The notes under the pieces: generated by a model
What the model saw: only the letters and a program-made list of their open reading frames with translations
Told to the model about the DNA's origin: nothing
Database searches by the model: none
DNA from: Endomicrobiales bacterium
Lineage (GTDB): Bacteria; Elusimicrobiota; Endomicrobiia; Endomicrobiales; JAFGIL01
Assembly (NCBI GenBank): GCA_016929635.1
Contig: JAFGIL010000072.1
Coordinates: 1-64,000 of the forward strand
Length of the DNA stretch: 64,000 bases
Reading direction: 5' to 3'
Shown here: positions 8,543 to 17,291 of the stretch, piece after piece
Layout: each line of letters opens with the position of its first letter
Numbering within the stretch: position 1 is the stretch's first letter
Position numbers and translations under genes: made by a program

Positions 8543-10048
8543 TTATTTTTCTTTTCCCGGGATAAATCTGTAATCTGTTAACGGAGGCGAGTATAACTGA
8601 GTTACTTTGTCTTTTTCACTGGGCATTTCCTGGCTTATCGGCAATCTTATTGTGAATGCTGCACCATTGTTTTCCCCTTCGCTTCTTACAACTATTTCAC
8701 CTTTATGCCTTTTGATGATGCCGTAACTTATAGTCAAGCCAAGGCCCGTACCTTTTCCAACTTCTTTGGTGGTGAAAAAAGGATCAAAAACATGCCCCAC
8801 GTTTTCCTTTTTTATGCCTATGCCCGTATCAGCAAATGTGATTTCCATTATATTCTGTTCGGTTATACTTACTATGATTGACAATCTCCCGCCTTTCGGC
8901 ATTGCATGAATCGCGTTATTAATTAGGTTTAAAAAGACCTGTTGCAGGTGGCCTGAAGATGCCTGTATATCGGGCAATACATCAGGAATGTCTTTGTCGA
9001 TTTGTATGCGTTTTGAGTGCATTTCGCTTTTTGTAAACTCCAAAGTCTCGTTAATCAGTTCATTAACATCCGTAGGTTGAAATCTATAGTTTTTTTCCCG
9101 GGCAAAATCCAGCAAAGCCCTGACAATGCTCCTGCATCGCTGGGCAGCAGACTCTATACGTTCTATCGTTCTTCTATGGGGATCCTCTTTGGGCAGCCTC
9201 TCCAGCATCAATTGGGCCTGGCCAAGAACGCCTGTTAAAGGATTGTTTATTTCATGCGCCACACCGCCAGCCAGCTGACCTATAGAAGACATTCTGTCCA
9301 TTTGAACTATCTGCAACTGTAAATTCCTTAGATTATTGACCATATTATTAAAACTGTCTGCCAAATGGCCGATCTCATCTTTTGACTTAATGTCAATCTG
9401 ATAATCAAGGTTCCCTTCCCCGATTATTCTGGTACCCTGCTGAAAAACCGTTAAAGGATGGGTTATTGAACGAAAGATTATGAAACCGATTAGCATACTA
9501 ATCAAAATCGCAGTTATTCCGATAACAATTGAAGAAATGATGCTTAAAGCATTTATATGTTCAATCTGCTTGTTTAAAACACTGATTTCATCGGTTGTAT
9601 CATAAATTATTTTATTGAGTTTGCTGCGGAAATTTTTGTCCATAAAATCCAGATTCCTATTAAATGTACTTGAAAATCCGGCTTTTATGGGTTTACCTAA
9701 ATTTTCTCTTATCTCACTTTCAAATTTAGAGTATTCTTTAAACCATAATTGTAATGCAGGTATGTCAGAAGAGGTGTTTTCGATTTTTTTTGATAGCACT
9801 TCAGACTGGCCCCAAAACTTGTTTAACTGCCATTTGTCTTTTGATTTCAAATAGCCTTTTAAATTCAGCCATTGGACATTGTAATCTTGATATATCTCTT
9901 TTAAAAAGTACAGATTTGAATGGGTTTCGAATATTTTCTGGGAAACCTTCCTGTTTTTTACACCAAAGACTAGAAGGGTTGCCCACATGAATAAAACTAG
10001 GAAGATAAAAAGTGAAAATGTTATCACAAGTCTGGCTTTAATTGACAT
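8543..10048 (-). CDS. HAMP-domain sensor histidine kinase
   Basis: 501 residues from the chosen start. TM1 lies at about 8-30, an extracytoplasmic helical sensor at 31-167, and TM2 at 168-193. A HAMP linker (190-245) follows, then HisKA with His265 in GGVAHEINNPL, and HATPase_c with N box, ADTGIGI and GTGLGLTIS. This is the NtrB-like family of membrane kinases. The open frame extends to 10204, but that would overlap the upstream regulator gene; the ATG at 10048 has GAGGGG 7 bases upstream and begins directly before TM1. It follows an HTH-REC regulator and precedes the coiled-coil gene. The signal is unknown. Confidence 0.92.
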   Translation of the reverse strand: MSIKARLVITFSLFIFLVLFMWATLLVFGVKNRKVSQKIFETHSNLYFLKEIYQDYNVQWLNLKGYLKSKDKWQLNKFWGQSEVLSKKIENTSSDIPALQLWFKEYSKFESEIRENLGKPIKAGFSSTFNRNLDFMDKNFRSKLNKIIYDTTDEISVLNKQIEHINALSIISSIVIGITAILISMLIGFIIFRSITHPLTVFQQGTRIIGEGNLDYQIDIKSKDEIGHLADSFNNMVNNLRNLQLQIVQMDRMSSIGQLAGGVAHEINNPLTGVLGQAQLMLERLPKEDPHRRTIERIESAAQRCRSIVRALLDFAREKNYRFQPTDVNELINETLEFTKSEMHSKRIQIDKDIPDVLPDIQASSGHLQQVFLNLINNAIHAMPKGGRLSIIVSITEQNIMEITFADTGIGIKKENVGHVFDPFFTTKEVGKGTGLGLTISYGIIKRHKGEIVVRSEGENNGAAFTIRLPISQEMPSEKDKVTQLYSPPLTDYRFIPGKEK

Positions 10049-10055
10049 TCTTAGA

Positions 10056-10061
10056 CCCCTC
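10056..10061 (-). promoter_or_regulatory. Ribosome binding site fixing the kinase start
   Basis: GAGGGG on the minus strand, 7 bases before the ATG at 10048. It supports that start over the upstream in-frame start at 10204, which would run into the preceding gene. Confidence 0.7.
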
Positions 10062-10119
10062 GACAAGTAAAAAAGATAAAGAAATCTATTTCGGTATCGG
10101 GCAGTTAGGTTTTCGCAGA

Positions 10120-10743
10120 TTACTTTATCTCTAATAAAGAATTTATTTTCTCTCTTAAGGTGACTAAATCCATGGGTTTTGCCAAATAATCGTTTGCACC
10201 GCAAGCCATTATCTTTTTCCTGTTTTCGATTGAATCATAGCCGGTTATGGCCAAAATCTTTGTCCCCTTTAAAAATTCGCTTGAACGTATCTGCTGGCAT
10301 ACTTCGAAACCATTAACCCCGGGCAGCATCAAATCCAGTATGATTAAATCCGGTAAATACTCATTTAATATACGGCCGGCAGCAAAACCATTGTAAACTA
10401 TTTTTATCTCGAAATCAGGATAATAGGTTTTTCCCAACTCAACCACCAGATCCCCGAGTTCAGGCTCATCATCAATTACTAAAATCTTCTTTTTTGTAGA
10501 AGAGTTCTGAAGTTCGGTTTTAATCTGCTCCATTGTTAGACCTTTTCTATTTAAAAACTGTATTTTCTTTATCATAGCAAGAGAAGGATCTTTCTCATAT
10601 AATCTGTGGCCTCCGGGAGTTTCACTGGCTACTTTTAATAAATCAATATCAGTGTAATATCTTACAGTAGAAGGTAATACCCCGGCCTCCTGCGCTAACT
10701 CTGAAATTTTTAATAAATTTTTTCTGTTCTGTTTTTTTGCCAT
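10120..10743 (-). CDS. MerR-type HTH-receiver response regulator
   Basis: 207 residues. Residues 8-80 are a MerR-family DNA-binding domain (ISELAQEAGVLPSTVRYY, then TPGGHRLYE and a coiled helix). Residues 86-207 are a receiver with DDEPE, phosphoacceptor Asp137 (LIILDLMLPGVNG), ITGYDS and AKPMD. As in the regulator at 5645, the DNA-binding domain is N-terminal. It has its own promoter at 10799-10827, with AAGGAAA before the ATG. It is probably the transcriptional output of the membrane kinase encoded next. Confidence 0.9.
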   Translation of the reverse strand: MAKKQNRKNLLKISELAQEAGVLPSTVRYYTDIDLLKVASETPGGHRLYEKDPSLAMIKKIQFLNRKGLTMEQIKTELQNSSTKKKILVIDDEPELGDLVVELGKTYYPDFEIKIVYNGFAAGRILNEYLPDLIILDLMLPGVNGFEVCQQIRSSEFLKGTKILAITGYDSIENRKKIMACGANDYLAKPMDLVTLREKINSLLEIK

Positions 10744-10798
10744 AGCAATTTTCCTTTATAAAAAATCAATGAAACATCATACTTCTTATTTATATTAT

Positions 10799-10827
10799 TT
10801 TTTAGCAGATTTTTGATGAATTGTCAA
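10799..10827 (-). promoter_or_regulatory. Promoter of the first HTH-REC operon
   Basis: On the minus strand, TTGACA (10827-10822), a 17-base spacer ending CTGC, then TAAAAA (10804-10799). It has the same -35, spacing and TGC-TAAAA junction as the promoter at 6255-6283. The gap 10744-10924 holds this promoter, a hairpin, and nothing else I recognise. Confidence 0.65.
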
Positions 10828-10844
10828 GGGGAATTTGATTTTCT

Positions 10845-10864
10845 TATTTTTACGCTTAAAAATA
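10845..10864 (-). terminator. AT-rich hairpin after larC
   Basis: A perfect 8-bp inverted repeat (TATTTTTA / TAAAAATA) with a 4-base loop, 60 bases past the larC stop and just before the next promoter. The stem has no GC pair, so it would be a poor intrinsic terminator on its own. A small ACC-GCC-GGT stem lies beside it. Confidence 0.3.
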
Positions 10865-10924
10865 CCGGCGGTTTTCTGTCGATTAACGTATCTATATTTT
10901 CAGATTGATTTTTCAAAAGGTAAT

Positions 10925-12016
10925 TTACTTCATGATTTTATAGAGAGGTATTTTGGCCTTCAGAGCTTTTTTGTGCGCAAGCTTGAACTCCGACTTTACT
11001 TTATATTTACCATTATTAAGGTATGAGATTTTCTCTTCTGATTTATTCTCCCTCTTTAGCACATATCTCTTTACTAAATTACGTCTTATGCCGATAGTTG
11101 TCGTTTCATTGAATATCAGTTCCAGTATCTTATTTTCATCTTTTTGATTGCATAAAACAGAGAAGACGATGCCTGGACGCCCCTTTTTCATAAGAACCTG
11201 GTTGAACCACACATCTTTTGCCCCTGCTTTTAAAATCTTATCCATTATATAAGGATATATCCTGGGGTCCATATCATCTATATTAGTTTCAAGCGATACC
11301 ACCTCGTCTTTATCATACTTAACTGCTTGTCTCTCTTTTGTTGTTCCTATTAAAACACACAACAAATTGCCTGGCAAATTCTTGGTTCCTGCCCCATATC
11401 CGCTTTTTTCTACTTCCATTACCGGCATATCCCCGAAATCACTGCATATAGTGGAAATGATAGCTACTCCGGTGGGTGTGGCTAACTCTTCCTTGGAATT
11501 TTTTGTATAAACAGGTATCTTTTTATCTTTTAGAATCTCCAAAGTCGCAAAAGCAGGTGATCCGATATTAATTGGCGAGCAGAATATTTTATCTATTTTC
11601 AGCAAATCCAGGGCAAAACAACAGCCGACAACATCGATCAGAGTATCCAATGAGTTCAGCTCATGAAAATGAACGTTTCTAGATGGAACTTTATGTGCCC
11701 TTGATTCCGCAGTGATTAAACATTCCAGTACCCTTAAACTCATATTTTTCACGTTCTCCGGCAATCTGCTTGTCCTTATGAGTTTTTTCATGTATTGAGG
11801 CGAGTTAAACCTTTTTTCCCCTTTTATGTTAAGCTGTTTGACCGGTACGTGATAATTGCTCTCTTTTGTCTTTATAACGAAACTCCAGTCTTTTAATCCT
11901 AAACATTTTTTTAATAATGTTTCCAGTTTCTTGTAAGACAATCCTGAATCAAATAAAGATGCCAGAATCATATCCCCGGCAACTCCGGATGAACAGTTAA
12001 AATATGCTATTTTCAT
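10925..12016 (-). CDS. larC: Nickel pincer cofactor biosynthesis protein LarC
   Basis: 363 residues. LarC inserts nickel into the sulfurated pyridinium mononucleotide to finish the nickel-pincer nucleotide cofactor first found in lactate racemase. Family marks: the N-terminal CSSGVAGDMILASL, the FHELNSLDTLID segment, and the ETNIDDMDPRIYPYIMD and MKKGRPG segments of the second half. Some lactobacilli make LarC by programmed frameshift; here it is one continuous frame. The ATG at 12016 was chosen because it begins the conserved domain and lies 14 bases past larB. A longer frame to 12112 would overlap larB. No larE or larA is in the window. Confidence 0.92.
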   Translation of the reverse strand: MKIAYFNCSSGVAGDMILASLFDSGLSYKKLETLLKKCLGLKDWSFVIKTKESNYHVPVKQLNIKGEKRFNSPQYMKKLIRTSRLPENVKNMSLRVLECLITAESRAHKVPSRNVHFHELNSLDTLIDVVGCCFALDLLKIDKIFCSPINIGSPAFATLEILKDKKIPVYTKNSKEELATPTGVAIISTICSDFGDMPVMEVEKSGYGAGTKNLPGNLLCVLIGTTKERQAVKYDKDEVVSLETNIDDMDPRIYPYIMDKILKAGAKDVWFNQVLMKKGRPGIVFSVLCNQKDENKILELIFNETTTIGIRRNLVKRYVLKRENKSEEKISYLNNGKYKVKSEFKLAHKKALKAKIPLYKIMK

Positions 12017-12030
12017 AATAATTACCCCGT

Positions 12031-12681
12031 CTATTTCTTTGCAATCAAACTTCCTATTACCCCGGCTCCGAATCCATCGTCTATATTCACCACGCTGACA
12101 TTTGCTGCGCATGAATTAAGCATGGTAAGCATCGCAGATACTCCCTTGAAAGAAACACCGTACCCGACAGATGTGGGCACTCCAATAACAGGGCAACCCA
12201 CAAGGCCTCCAACAACGCTGGCAAGCGCGCCTTCCATGCCTGCACATACAATAACGCATTTTGCTTTTACCAATTTATCGTGATGCTTAAATAACCTATG
12301 AACCCCCGAAACTCCTACATCGTATATCCTTTCAACCCTGGCACCTAACAGATCGGCAACAATAGAAGATTCTTCCGCAACTGGAATATCCGATGTTCCT
12401 GCAGTAACTACGCAAATGTACCCTTTTGATCGCGGTACATTGCCTTTCTTCAAAACAACCAGCTTTGAAGACTCATTATAAACTGCTTTAGGGAATTTCT
12501 TTTTTAATTTCCCGTATACACTTTTTTCTGCACGGGTTACAATCACAGGGCCTTCGCCTTTAAGCAGTTTGGATGCTACAGATATTATCTGCTTGATAGT
12601 TTTTCCCGGTGCATAAATAGCTTCGGGAAAGCCCTGCCTTTTATGGCGCATCACGTCCGGATAGAACTCCTTAATTTTCAT
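12031..12681 (-). CDS. larB: Nickel pincer cofactor biosynthesis protein LarB
   Basis: 216 residues, somewhat shorter at the N-terminus than many LarB proteins. LarB carboxylates and hydrolyses nicotinic acid adenine dinucleotide to the biscarboxylated pyridinium mononucleotide, and is related to PurE. Visible marks: FPEAIYAPGKT, TAGTSDIPVAEES, DVGVSGVHRL, CAGMEGALASVVGGL and PTSVGYG. It starts 11 bases after the dusB stop, with a weak AGAGGC. Paired with larC, it provides two of the three cofactor steps; the sulfur-insertion enzyme LarE must be encoded elsewhere if the pathway works. Confidence 0.92.
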   Translation of the reverse strand: MKIKEFYPDVMRHKRQGFPEAIYAPGKTIKQIISVASKLLKGEGPVIVTRAEKSVYGKLKKKFPKAVYNESSKLVVLKKGNVPRSKGYICVVTAGTSDIPVAEESSIVADLLGARVERIYDVGVSGVHRLFKHHDKLVKAKCVIVCAGMEGALASVVGGLVGCPVIGVPTSVGYGVSFKGVSAMLTMLNSCAANVSVVNIDDGFGAGVIGSLIAKK

Positions 12682-12692
12682 ATATAATGCCT

Positions 12693-13694
12693 CTATACAT
12701 CCTCAAAATAGGGTGACTTCCACACCATGCTTAACAACTCATCCAACTCTTTTAAACTCACTATTTTATTGAAACTCGCGCGGATTTTTGTTGCGTTAGG
12801 AAGTCCTTTCAAATAGTACGGTGCAATTTTTCTTAAACGCAGAAGCGCAACTTTTTCGCCATAATATTCAGAAGCGGTCTCAGCATGATTTTTCAAATAA
12901 TTAATCCTTTTCTCCCATGAGGGTTCCGGTTTGGTTTTTCCAGTATTCAGGAAATACTCGATTCTCTCAAATATTCCAGGGTCCTCAATCGCTGCTCTTC
13001 CTATCATCAGCCCGTCACAACCCGTACTTTCCAGGAACTCGGAGGCTGTTTTTTCATTAATTATACCTCCGTTTCCTATAATTGGCAAGTTCGCTGACTC
13101 ACAGGCCTGCTTTACAGCGGACAAATCTGGTTTTCCCGAATGCTGAAGTTTCGCGGCACGCCCGTGTATTGTTACCGCTTTCACTTCAAGTTTCTCTGCC
13201 ATTTTAATTATATGCGGTGCAAGATTTTCGCCTTCACTGCGCCCTATTCTTATCTTTATTGTTACAGGAATCTTTACGCTTTTTACTACATTTTCTATTA
13301 TATCAGCCGTTGTTTTTTCATTATCCATAAGTCTCACGCCGGCCCCGGATTTAACTATCTTATTAGCCGGGCATCCGAGGTTTATGTCAACTATGTCAGC
13401 ACCGGAATCTTCCACAATTTTTGCAGCTTCCTTCATTGCTTCGGGTTTAGAACCAAAAATCTGCACGCTCACGGGATGTTCATCTTTTGATATTCTTAAC
13501 ATCTTTTTTGTTTTATTATCCTTATGAACCAAGGCATTCGACGATATCATTTCAGTACAAACAAGGCCCGCCCCCCCTTTTTTGGCTATCAGGCGAAAAG
13601 TCATATCGGTTATTCCTGACATTGGAGCCAATACGAGGTTATTTTTTAATAGAACTTTTCCTATTTTCAACGGTTTAATCATAACTGAATTCAT
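12693..13694 (-). CDS. dusB: tRNA-dihydrouridine synthase (DusB type)
   Basis: 333 residues. An FMN enzyme that reduces specific uridines in the tRNA D-loop. Residues near 20 read LAPMSGITDMTFR. The catalytic Cys is in NLGCPANKIVKSGAG near residue 100, the FMN phosphate region is IGNGGI near 210, and IGRAAIEDPGIF follows. The C-terminal helical domain is complete. The start overlaps the tsaD stop by 4 bases (ATGA), a sign of coupling. DusB is the most likely subclass, but Dus subfamilies are hard to separate by eye. Confidence 0.92.
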   Translation of the reverse strand: MNSVMIKPLKIGKVLLKNNLVLAPMSGITDMTFRLIAKKGGAGLVCTEMISSNALVHKDNKTKKMLRISKDEHPVSVQIFGSKPEAMKEAAKIVEDSGADIVDINLGCPANKIVKSGAGVRLMDNEKTTADIIENVVKSVKIPVTIKIRIGRSEGENLAPHIIKMAEKLEVKAVTIHGRAAKLQHSGKPDLSAVKQACESANLPIIGNGGIINEKTASEFLESTGCDGLMIGRAAIEDPGIFERIEYFLNTGKTKPEPSWEKRINYLKNHAETASEYYGEKVALLRLRKIAPYYLKGLPNATKIRASFNKIVSLKELDELLSMVWKSPYFEDV

Positions 13695-14725
13695 CTATTA
13701 TGCCAGCTCTTCAACTTTAAATTTGGCTCAATCTTTCTGGTTTTCCAGTTTTTATACTTCTTCTTCCCGGAAATATACTTATAATAACCCGCACATGCAA
13801 TCATGGAAGCATTGTCTGTACACAGGGCACGCGAAGGCAAATATACTTCTATTTTTTCTTTTTTTGCCCTCTTTACAAGCTCATCCCTCAATAACGAGTT
13901 CGCAGCCACACCCCCGCCTATTACAACCTTTTTCATTTTGAATTTTTTTGCTGCCTGTATGGTTTTCTCCGCCAAAGTATCAACAACTGCCTGCTGAAAA
14001 GCCGCGCAAATGTCAGCTACTTTTGATTTATCCAATGCTCCTGAGTTTTTCACAAAATTCACTACAGCTGTTTTCAATCCGCTGAAAGAAAACTCCCATG
14101 TCGGCCACAAATAAGGCCTTGGAAACTTTATCTTTTCCGGGTTTCCTTTCTTTGATAGTTTGTCAATGACAGGCCCTCCGGGATAAGAGAGATTAAGCAT
14201 CTTTGCAACTTTATCGAATGCTTCCCCGGCCGCATCATCCCTTGTACTTCCCAAAACCTTATATCGTCCATAATCGTAGACCAGAACCAGCTCCGTATGC
14301 CCTCCTGAGACTATCAGGCTTAAGTATGGAGGGCATAGACCGGGATATTCCAGCAGAGCAGAATAAATATGACCTTCAAGGTGATTTACGTCTACAAGAG
14401 GCTTGTCATTCAGATAGGAAATCGTTTGAGCGGTTACCTGTCCTACTAAAAGCGCTCCTGCAAGACCGGGGCCGTGAGTGTAAGCAACAGCATCTACTCT
14501 CTTTTTTATATCATTTGTAGTCAGTCTTGCATTTTTCAAGGCTGCTTCGTAAACCCAGTTGATGTTTTCTATATGAGCCCTGCTTGCAAGCTCGGGAACT
14601 ACCCCGAAATACTTTCCGTGGACTTTTTCCTGGGAAGAAACAACGTTAGACAATATTCTCCTTCCGTTCATTACAAGCGCTGCAGAAGTTTCATCACAAG
14701 AGGTTTCAATTGCTAAAATAATCAT
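13691..14725 (-). CDS. tsaD: tRNA N6-threonylcarbamoyladenosine transferase TsaD
   Basis: 344 residues. TsaD transfers threonylcarbamoyl from its AMP conjugate to A37 of ANN-decoding tRNAs. The ASKHA-fold signature is clear: IETSCDETSAALV at the N-terminus, metal-binding HLEGH near residue 110, YLSLIVSGGHTELV, GGVAANSLLRDEL, and CTDNASMIACAG near the end. The length is standard. It lies 18 bases after the deacetylase gene and is coupled to dusB, so two tRNA-modifying genes are adjacent. Confidence 0.96.
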   Translation of the reverse strand: MIILAIETSCDETSAALVMNGRRILSNVVSSQEKVHGKYFGVVPELASRAHIENINWVYEAALKNARLTTNDIKKRVDAVAYTHGPGLAGALLVGQVTAQTISYLNDKPLVDVNHLEGHIYSALLEYPGLCPPYLSLIVSGGHTELVLVYDYGRYKVLGSTRDDAAGEAFDKVAKMLNLSYPGGPVIDKLSKKGNPEKIKFPRPYLWPTWEFSFSGLKTAVVNFVKNSGALDKSKVADICAAFQQAVVDTLAEKTIQAAKKFKMKKVVIGGGVAANSLLRDELVKRAKKEKIEVYLPSRALCTDNASMIACAGYYKYISGKKKYKNWKTRKIEPNLKLKSWHNR

Positions 14726-14743
14726 AATTATTTTATATGGATT

Positions 14744-15847
14744 TTATTTTAAAAGGTCGGTTAAATATACAAATTCAATATTATTTTTCCTGAACTTCGG
14801 TATATAATCCTTCAATACCGGAACCATATTTTTTCTCTGGATATGTCCTATTGCGATACATTCCCCTTCTTTCTCAACCTTTCTAATAAGTTTATCAAAC
14901 TGTTTTTTCATATATTCCGGAGTATCTTCCAAATCCAGGAACACTTCATTCTCTATGCATTTGAGCCCTATATCATCAGCGACTTTTTTTGCTTTTGACT
15001 TATGAGTGGTATATGAATCAAGATAAAACAAGCCGCTTGCTTTCACTGAGTTAAGCAAGACCCTCATCTTTTTTTCGTCTGCGCTGAACTTTGAGCCCAT
15101 ATGGTTGGATACACCGACAACTCCCGGGACACTTTCCAGGTTCTCCTTAAATATTTTTTTTATTTCTTTATCGTTCATTTTAATCAAAAGCGCATAAGGG
15201 CCCGGATCCGCTTCCGGATATTTTTCCGGCTCTAAAGGAAGATGAAGGATATAGGGCATATTTTTATCTTTCAACTCTTTGGCATTATGCTTGGAATACA
15301 TTTCTCTTGGAAGTATGGCAAATGTAATGGGAATACCCAGGTTCAAAAAATCTGATATGTCTTTCTTATAGCCTAAGTCGTCTATAACTATTGCGACTCT
15401 TTTTTGGGAAGTTTTTAACGATTGCTTTTCATATCCCGGCGGGAAAAAGACTATTTTTGAGAATAGCTTATCCTCATCCCTGATCTCTACAGTAAGGACT
15501 AAACTAACATTCCCTTTTTCGGAATAGTCCAGTTCTTCGTCAACCACAAGCTTTTTTATCTGTTTCAACAATTTACTGACATCAATTTTCTCGGGGAGCT
15601 TTATCTCCTTATAATACTCCACCCAGATGGATATGCCCGAAACTTTTTCCTGGCGGGACTGGGCCAGAATATCCGCATCGCTTATTCCGTTATTCAGGAA
15701 GATATATGTCAGACCGCTATCCAACTTGACGGATTTAGAGGTTAAATTACTGGTACTGCCCTGCCAGTATAGCCATAAAAGAACTCCCAGGAAAACAAGA
15801 ATCAGAACATAAGCAAACTTTATTATGCCAAACTGGTTTTTTAACAT
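14744..15847 (-). CDS. Divergent polysaccharide deacetylase family protein
   Basis: 367 residues with one N-terminal membrane anchor (about 11-28) and the rest outside the cytoplasm. The C-terminal 220 residues match the divergent polysaccharide deacetylase family (Polysacc_deac_2, YibQ type): VAIVIDDLGY, LHLPLEP, SNHMGSKFS and YLDSYTT carry the conserved Asp and His residues. The N-terminal half is a small alpha/beta region of unknown role. Genes of this family commonly sit next to envC and ctpA, as here, which suggests a role in peptidoglycan maturation. The activity is not proven for most members. Confidence 0.85.
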   Translation of the reverse strand: MLKNQFGIIKFAYVLILVFLGVLLWLYWQGSTSNLTSKSVKLDSGLTYIFLNNGISDADILAQSRQEKVSGISIWVEYYKEIKLPEKIDVSKLLKQIKKLVVDEELDYSEKGNVSLVLTVEIRDEDKLFSKIVFFPPGYEKQSLKTSQKRVAIVIDDLGYKKDISDFLNLGIPITFAILPREMYSKHNAKELKDKNMPYILHLPLEPEKYPEADPGPYALLIKMNDKEIKKIFKENLESVPGVVGVSNHMGSKFSADEKKMRVLLNSVKASGLFYLDSYTTHKSKAKKVADDIGLKCIENEVFLDLEDTPEYMKKQFDKLIRKVEKEGECIAIGHIQRKNMVPVLKDYIPKFRKNNIEFVYLTDLLK

Positions 15848-15866
15848 ATATTTCTAAACTATATCT

Positions 15867-17138
15867 TTATTTCTTACTATTTTTTTGCTCATAAGGAGAC
15901 AAAAATATTTCCCTTACCTTGAGCATATCCAGGGCTCTTTCCAGCACCTCGTCTTTTACAATTTCCTCTTCTTTAACAGCTGGTTTTGCACCTTTTCCTG
16001 GAGTAAATATCTCTTCAGATTGTGCGTACAACTTTGCTTCAATATCCCTGGGAACATCAATTATTATATCAGGAATAATTCCGCCTTCTCCGGTTTCCTC
16101 GTTCCTGTGAATACTTCTTCCGTTGGGTGTATAATACTTCGCTGTTGTAAGCCTTAATGCATTACCGTCCTGTAAAGGATAAACGGACTGTACGCTTCCT
16201 TTTCCAAAAGTAGTTGTCCCTATAATAAGCGCCCGTTTAAGGTCCTGCATTGCGCCTGCGACGATCTCTGAACCCGAAGCAGAACCCCGATTGACCAGAA
16301 TAATCATTGGAAGTTCTCCGTAAGGCGCTTTGCCCTTGGAATAATACTCCCTGCGGCTTTCAGGATCACGCCCCTGCGTGTATACTATCAATTTATTGTC
16401 ATCAAGAAACTCCATGCACACTCCCACAGCTATATCAAGAAGCCCTCCCGGGTTGTTACGCAAATCCAAGACGAGGGATTTCATTCCTTCTTTGCTAAGT
16501 TTATCCAGCATTCTTCTCATGTCCCTTTCAGAATTTGCGTTGAACTCCATAAGTTTCACGTATCCTGTTTCCTTATTCAGCATCTTTCCTTTTATGCTTT
16601 CTATTTTTATAATCTGCCTTGTAATGGTAAAATCAATAGCTTCTTTTTCTCCTTCACGGGCGACCGAAATAGTTACTTTGGTGCCTGGTTTCCCTCTGAG
16701 TTTTGCAACAGCTTCCTGCAGGGAAATACCTTTAGTGCTTTTATCTTCAATTTTTATGATTTTGTCATCCGGAAGCACTCCAATCCTGTAAGCGGGCGTT
16801 CCAGGTAGAGGGGTTATAACAGTCAGCCAATCATCCTTGACGGAAATCCTGATGCCAAGCCCTCCGAACTCGCCCTGTGTTTCGGTTTTCATCTCCTTGT
16901 ATATTTCCGGTTCCATAAACTGAGAGAATGCATCCAAAGTCTTTACCATCCCTCCGATTGCACCGTTTAAGAGTTTTTGAACTTCTTTTTCTTCTACATA
17001 GTTGTCCTGGATTAATCCCATCACGTCTACCAGCATCTTCAATTGGTCGTATGTTTTATCCGCAGCAGTATAAGCACTGCTAAAGGGAAACGCCAATAAT
17101 GAAAATACCAAAACCAAACCTAGAATTCTGCTCCTCAT
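15867..17138 (-). CDS. ctpA: Carboxy-terminal processing protease (S41, CtpA)
   Basis: 423 residues with a signal peptide (about 1-25), so periplasmic. A PDZ domain spans about 90-175 (EFGGLGIRIS, PGTPAYRIGVLPDDKI). The S41 protease domain has the nucleophile Ser in GSASGSE (285-291) and the general base Lys313 in FGKG. The LDLRNNPGGLLD segment is typical. CtpA trims C-termini of secreted proteins and in several bacteria controls cell-wall hydrolases, which fits the adjacent envC-like gene. A strong AGGAGGAG precedes the ATG. Confidence 0.95.
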   Translation of the reverse strand: MRSRILGLVLVFSLLAFPFSSAYTAADKTYDQLKMLVDVMGLIQDNYVEEKEVQKLLNGAIGGMVKTLDAFSQFMEPEIYKEMKTETQGEFGGLGIRISVKDDWLTVITPLPGTPAYRIGVLPDDKIIKIEDKSTKGISLQEAVAKLRGKPGTKVTISVAREGEKEAIDFTITRQIIKIESIKGKMLNKETGYVKLMEFNANSERDMRRMLDKLSKEGMKSLVLDLRNNPGGLLDIAVGVCMEFLDDNKLIVYTQGRDPESRREYYSKGKAPYGELPMIILVNRGSASGSEIVAGAMQDLKRALIIGTTTFGKGSVQSVYPLQDGNALRLTTAKYYTPNGRSIHRNEETGEGGIIPDIIIDVPRDIEAKLYAQSEEIFTPGKGAKPAVKEEEIVKDEVLERALDMLKVREIFLSPYEQKNSKK

Positions 17139-17173
17139 TTTCTCCTCCTTATTTTTTATTTATTTTTTAACTT

Positions 17174-17192
17174 GCCCGTTCCCGCAACGGGC
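17174..17192. repeat. Small GC-rich hairpin
   Basis: A 7-bp perfect inverted repeat (GCCCGTT / AACGGGC) with a 5-base loop, in the 153-base gap between the barrel gene and ctpA. On the transcribed strand it is followed by an A-rich stretch, not T-rich, so it is not a standard terminator. It could stabilise or pause the transcript. Confidence 0.45.
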
Positions 17193-17210
17193 CTAATGTT
17201 ATTATGTATT

Positions 17211-17278
17211 GTAGGGGCTTATCTCCGTAAAAAATAGAAAAAAACACATCTTTTACGGCCACAAGGGCCTACACTACG
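17211..17278. repeat. Intergenic inverted-repeat element, family 2
   Basis: Imperfect inverted repeat. The left arm begins GTAGGGGCTTATC and the right arm ends GGCCTACACTAC, with CCGTAAAA/TTTTACGG inside. The right arm, read in reverse complement, matches both arms of the larger element at 43321-43441 (core GTAGTGTAG then CCCTTGTGG then CGTAAAA). It is noncoding and probably a non-autonomous, MITE-like repeat. Confidence 0.6.
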
Positions 17279-17291
17279 AAATATACTTTAA

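Noticed and set aside
10925..12112. A longer LarC beginning at 12112.
   Set aside because: The extra 32 residues come from the wrong frame of larB, and the conserved LarC domain begins at the ATG at 12016.
17174..17192. An intrinsic terminator after the barrel gene.
   Set aside because: The hairpin is followed by A-rich, not T-rich, sequence on the transcribed strand.
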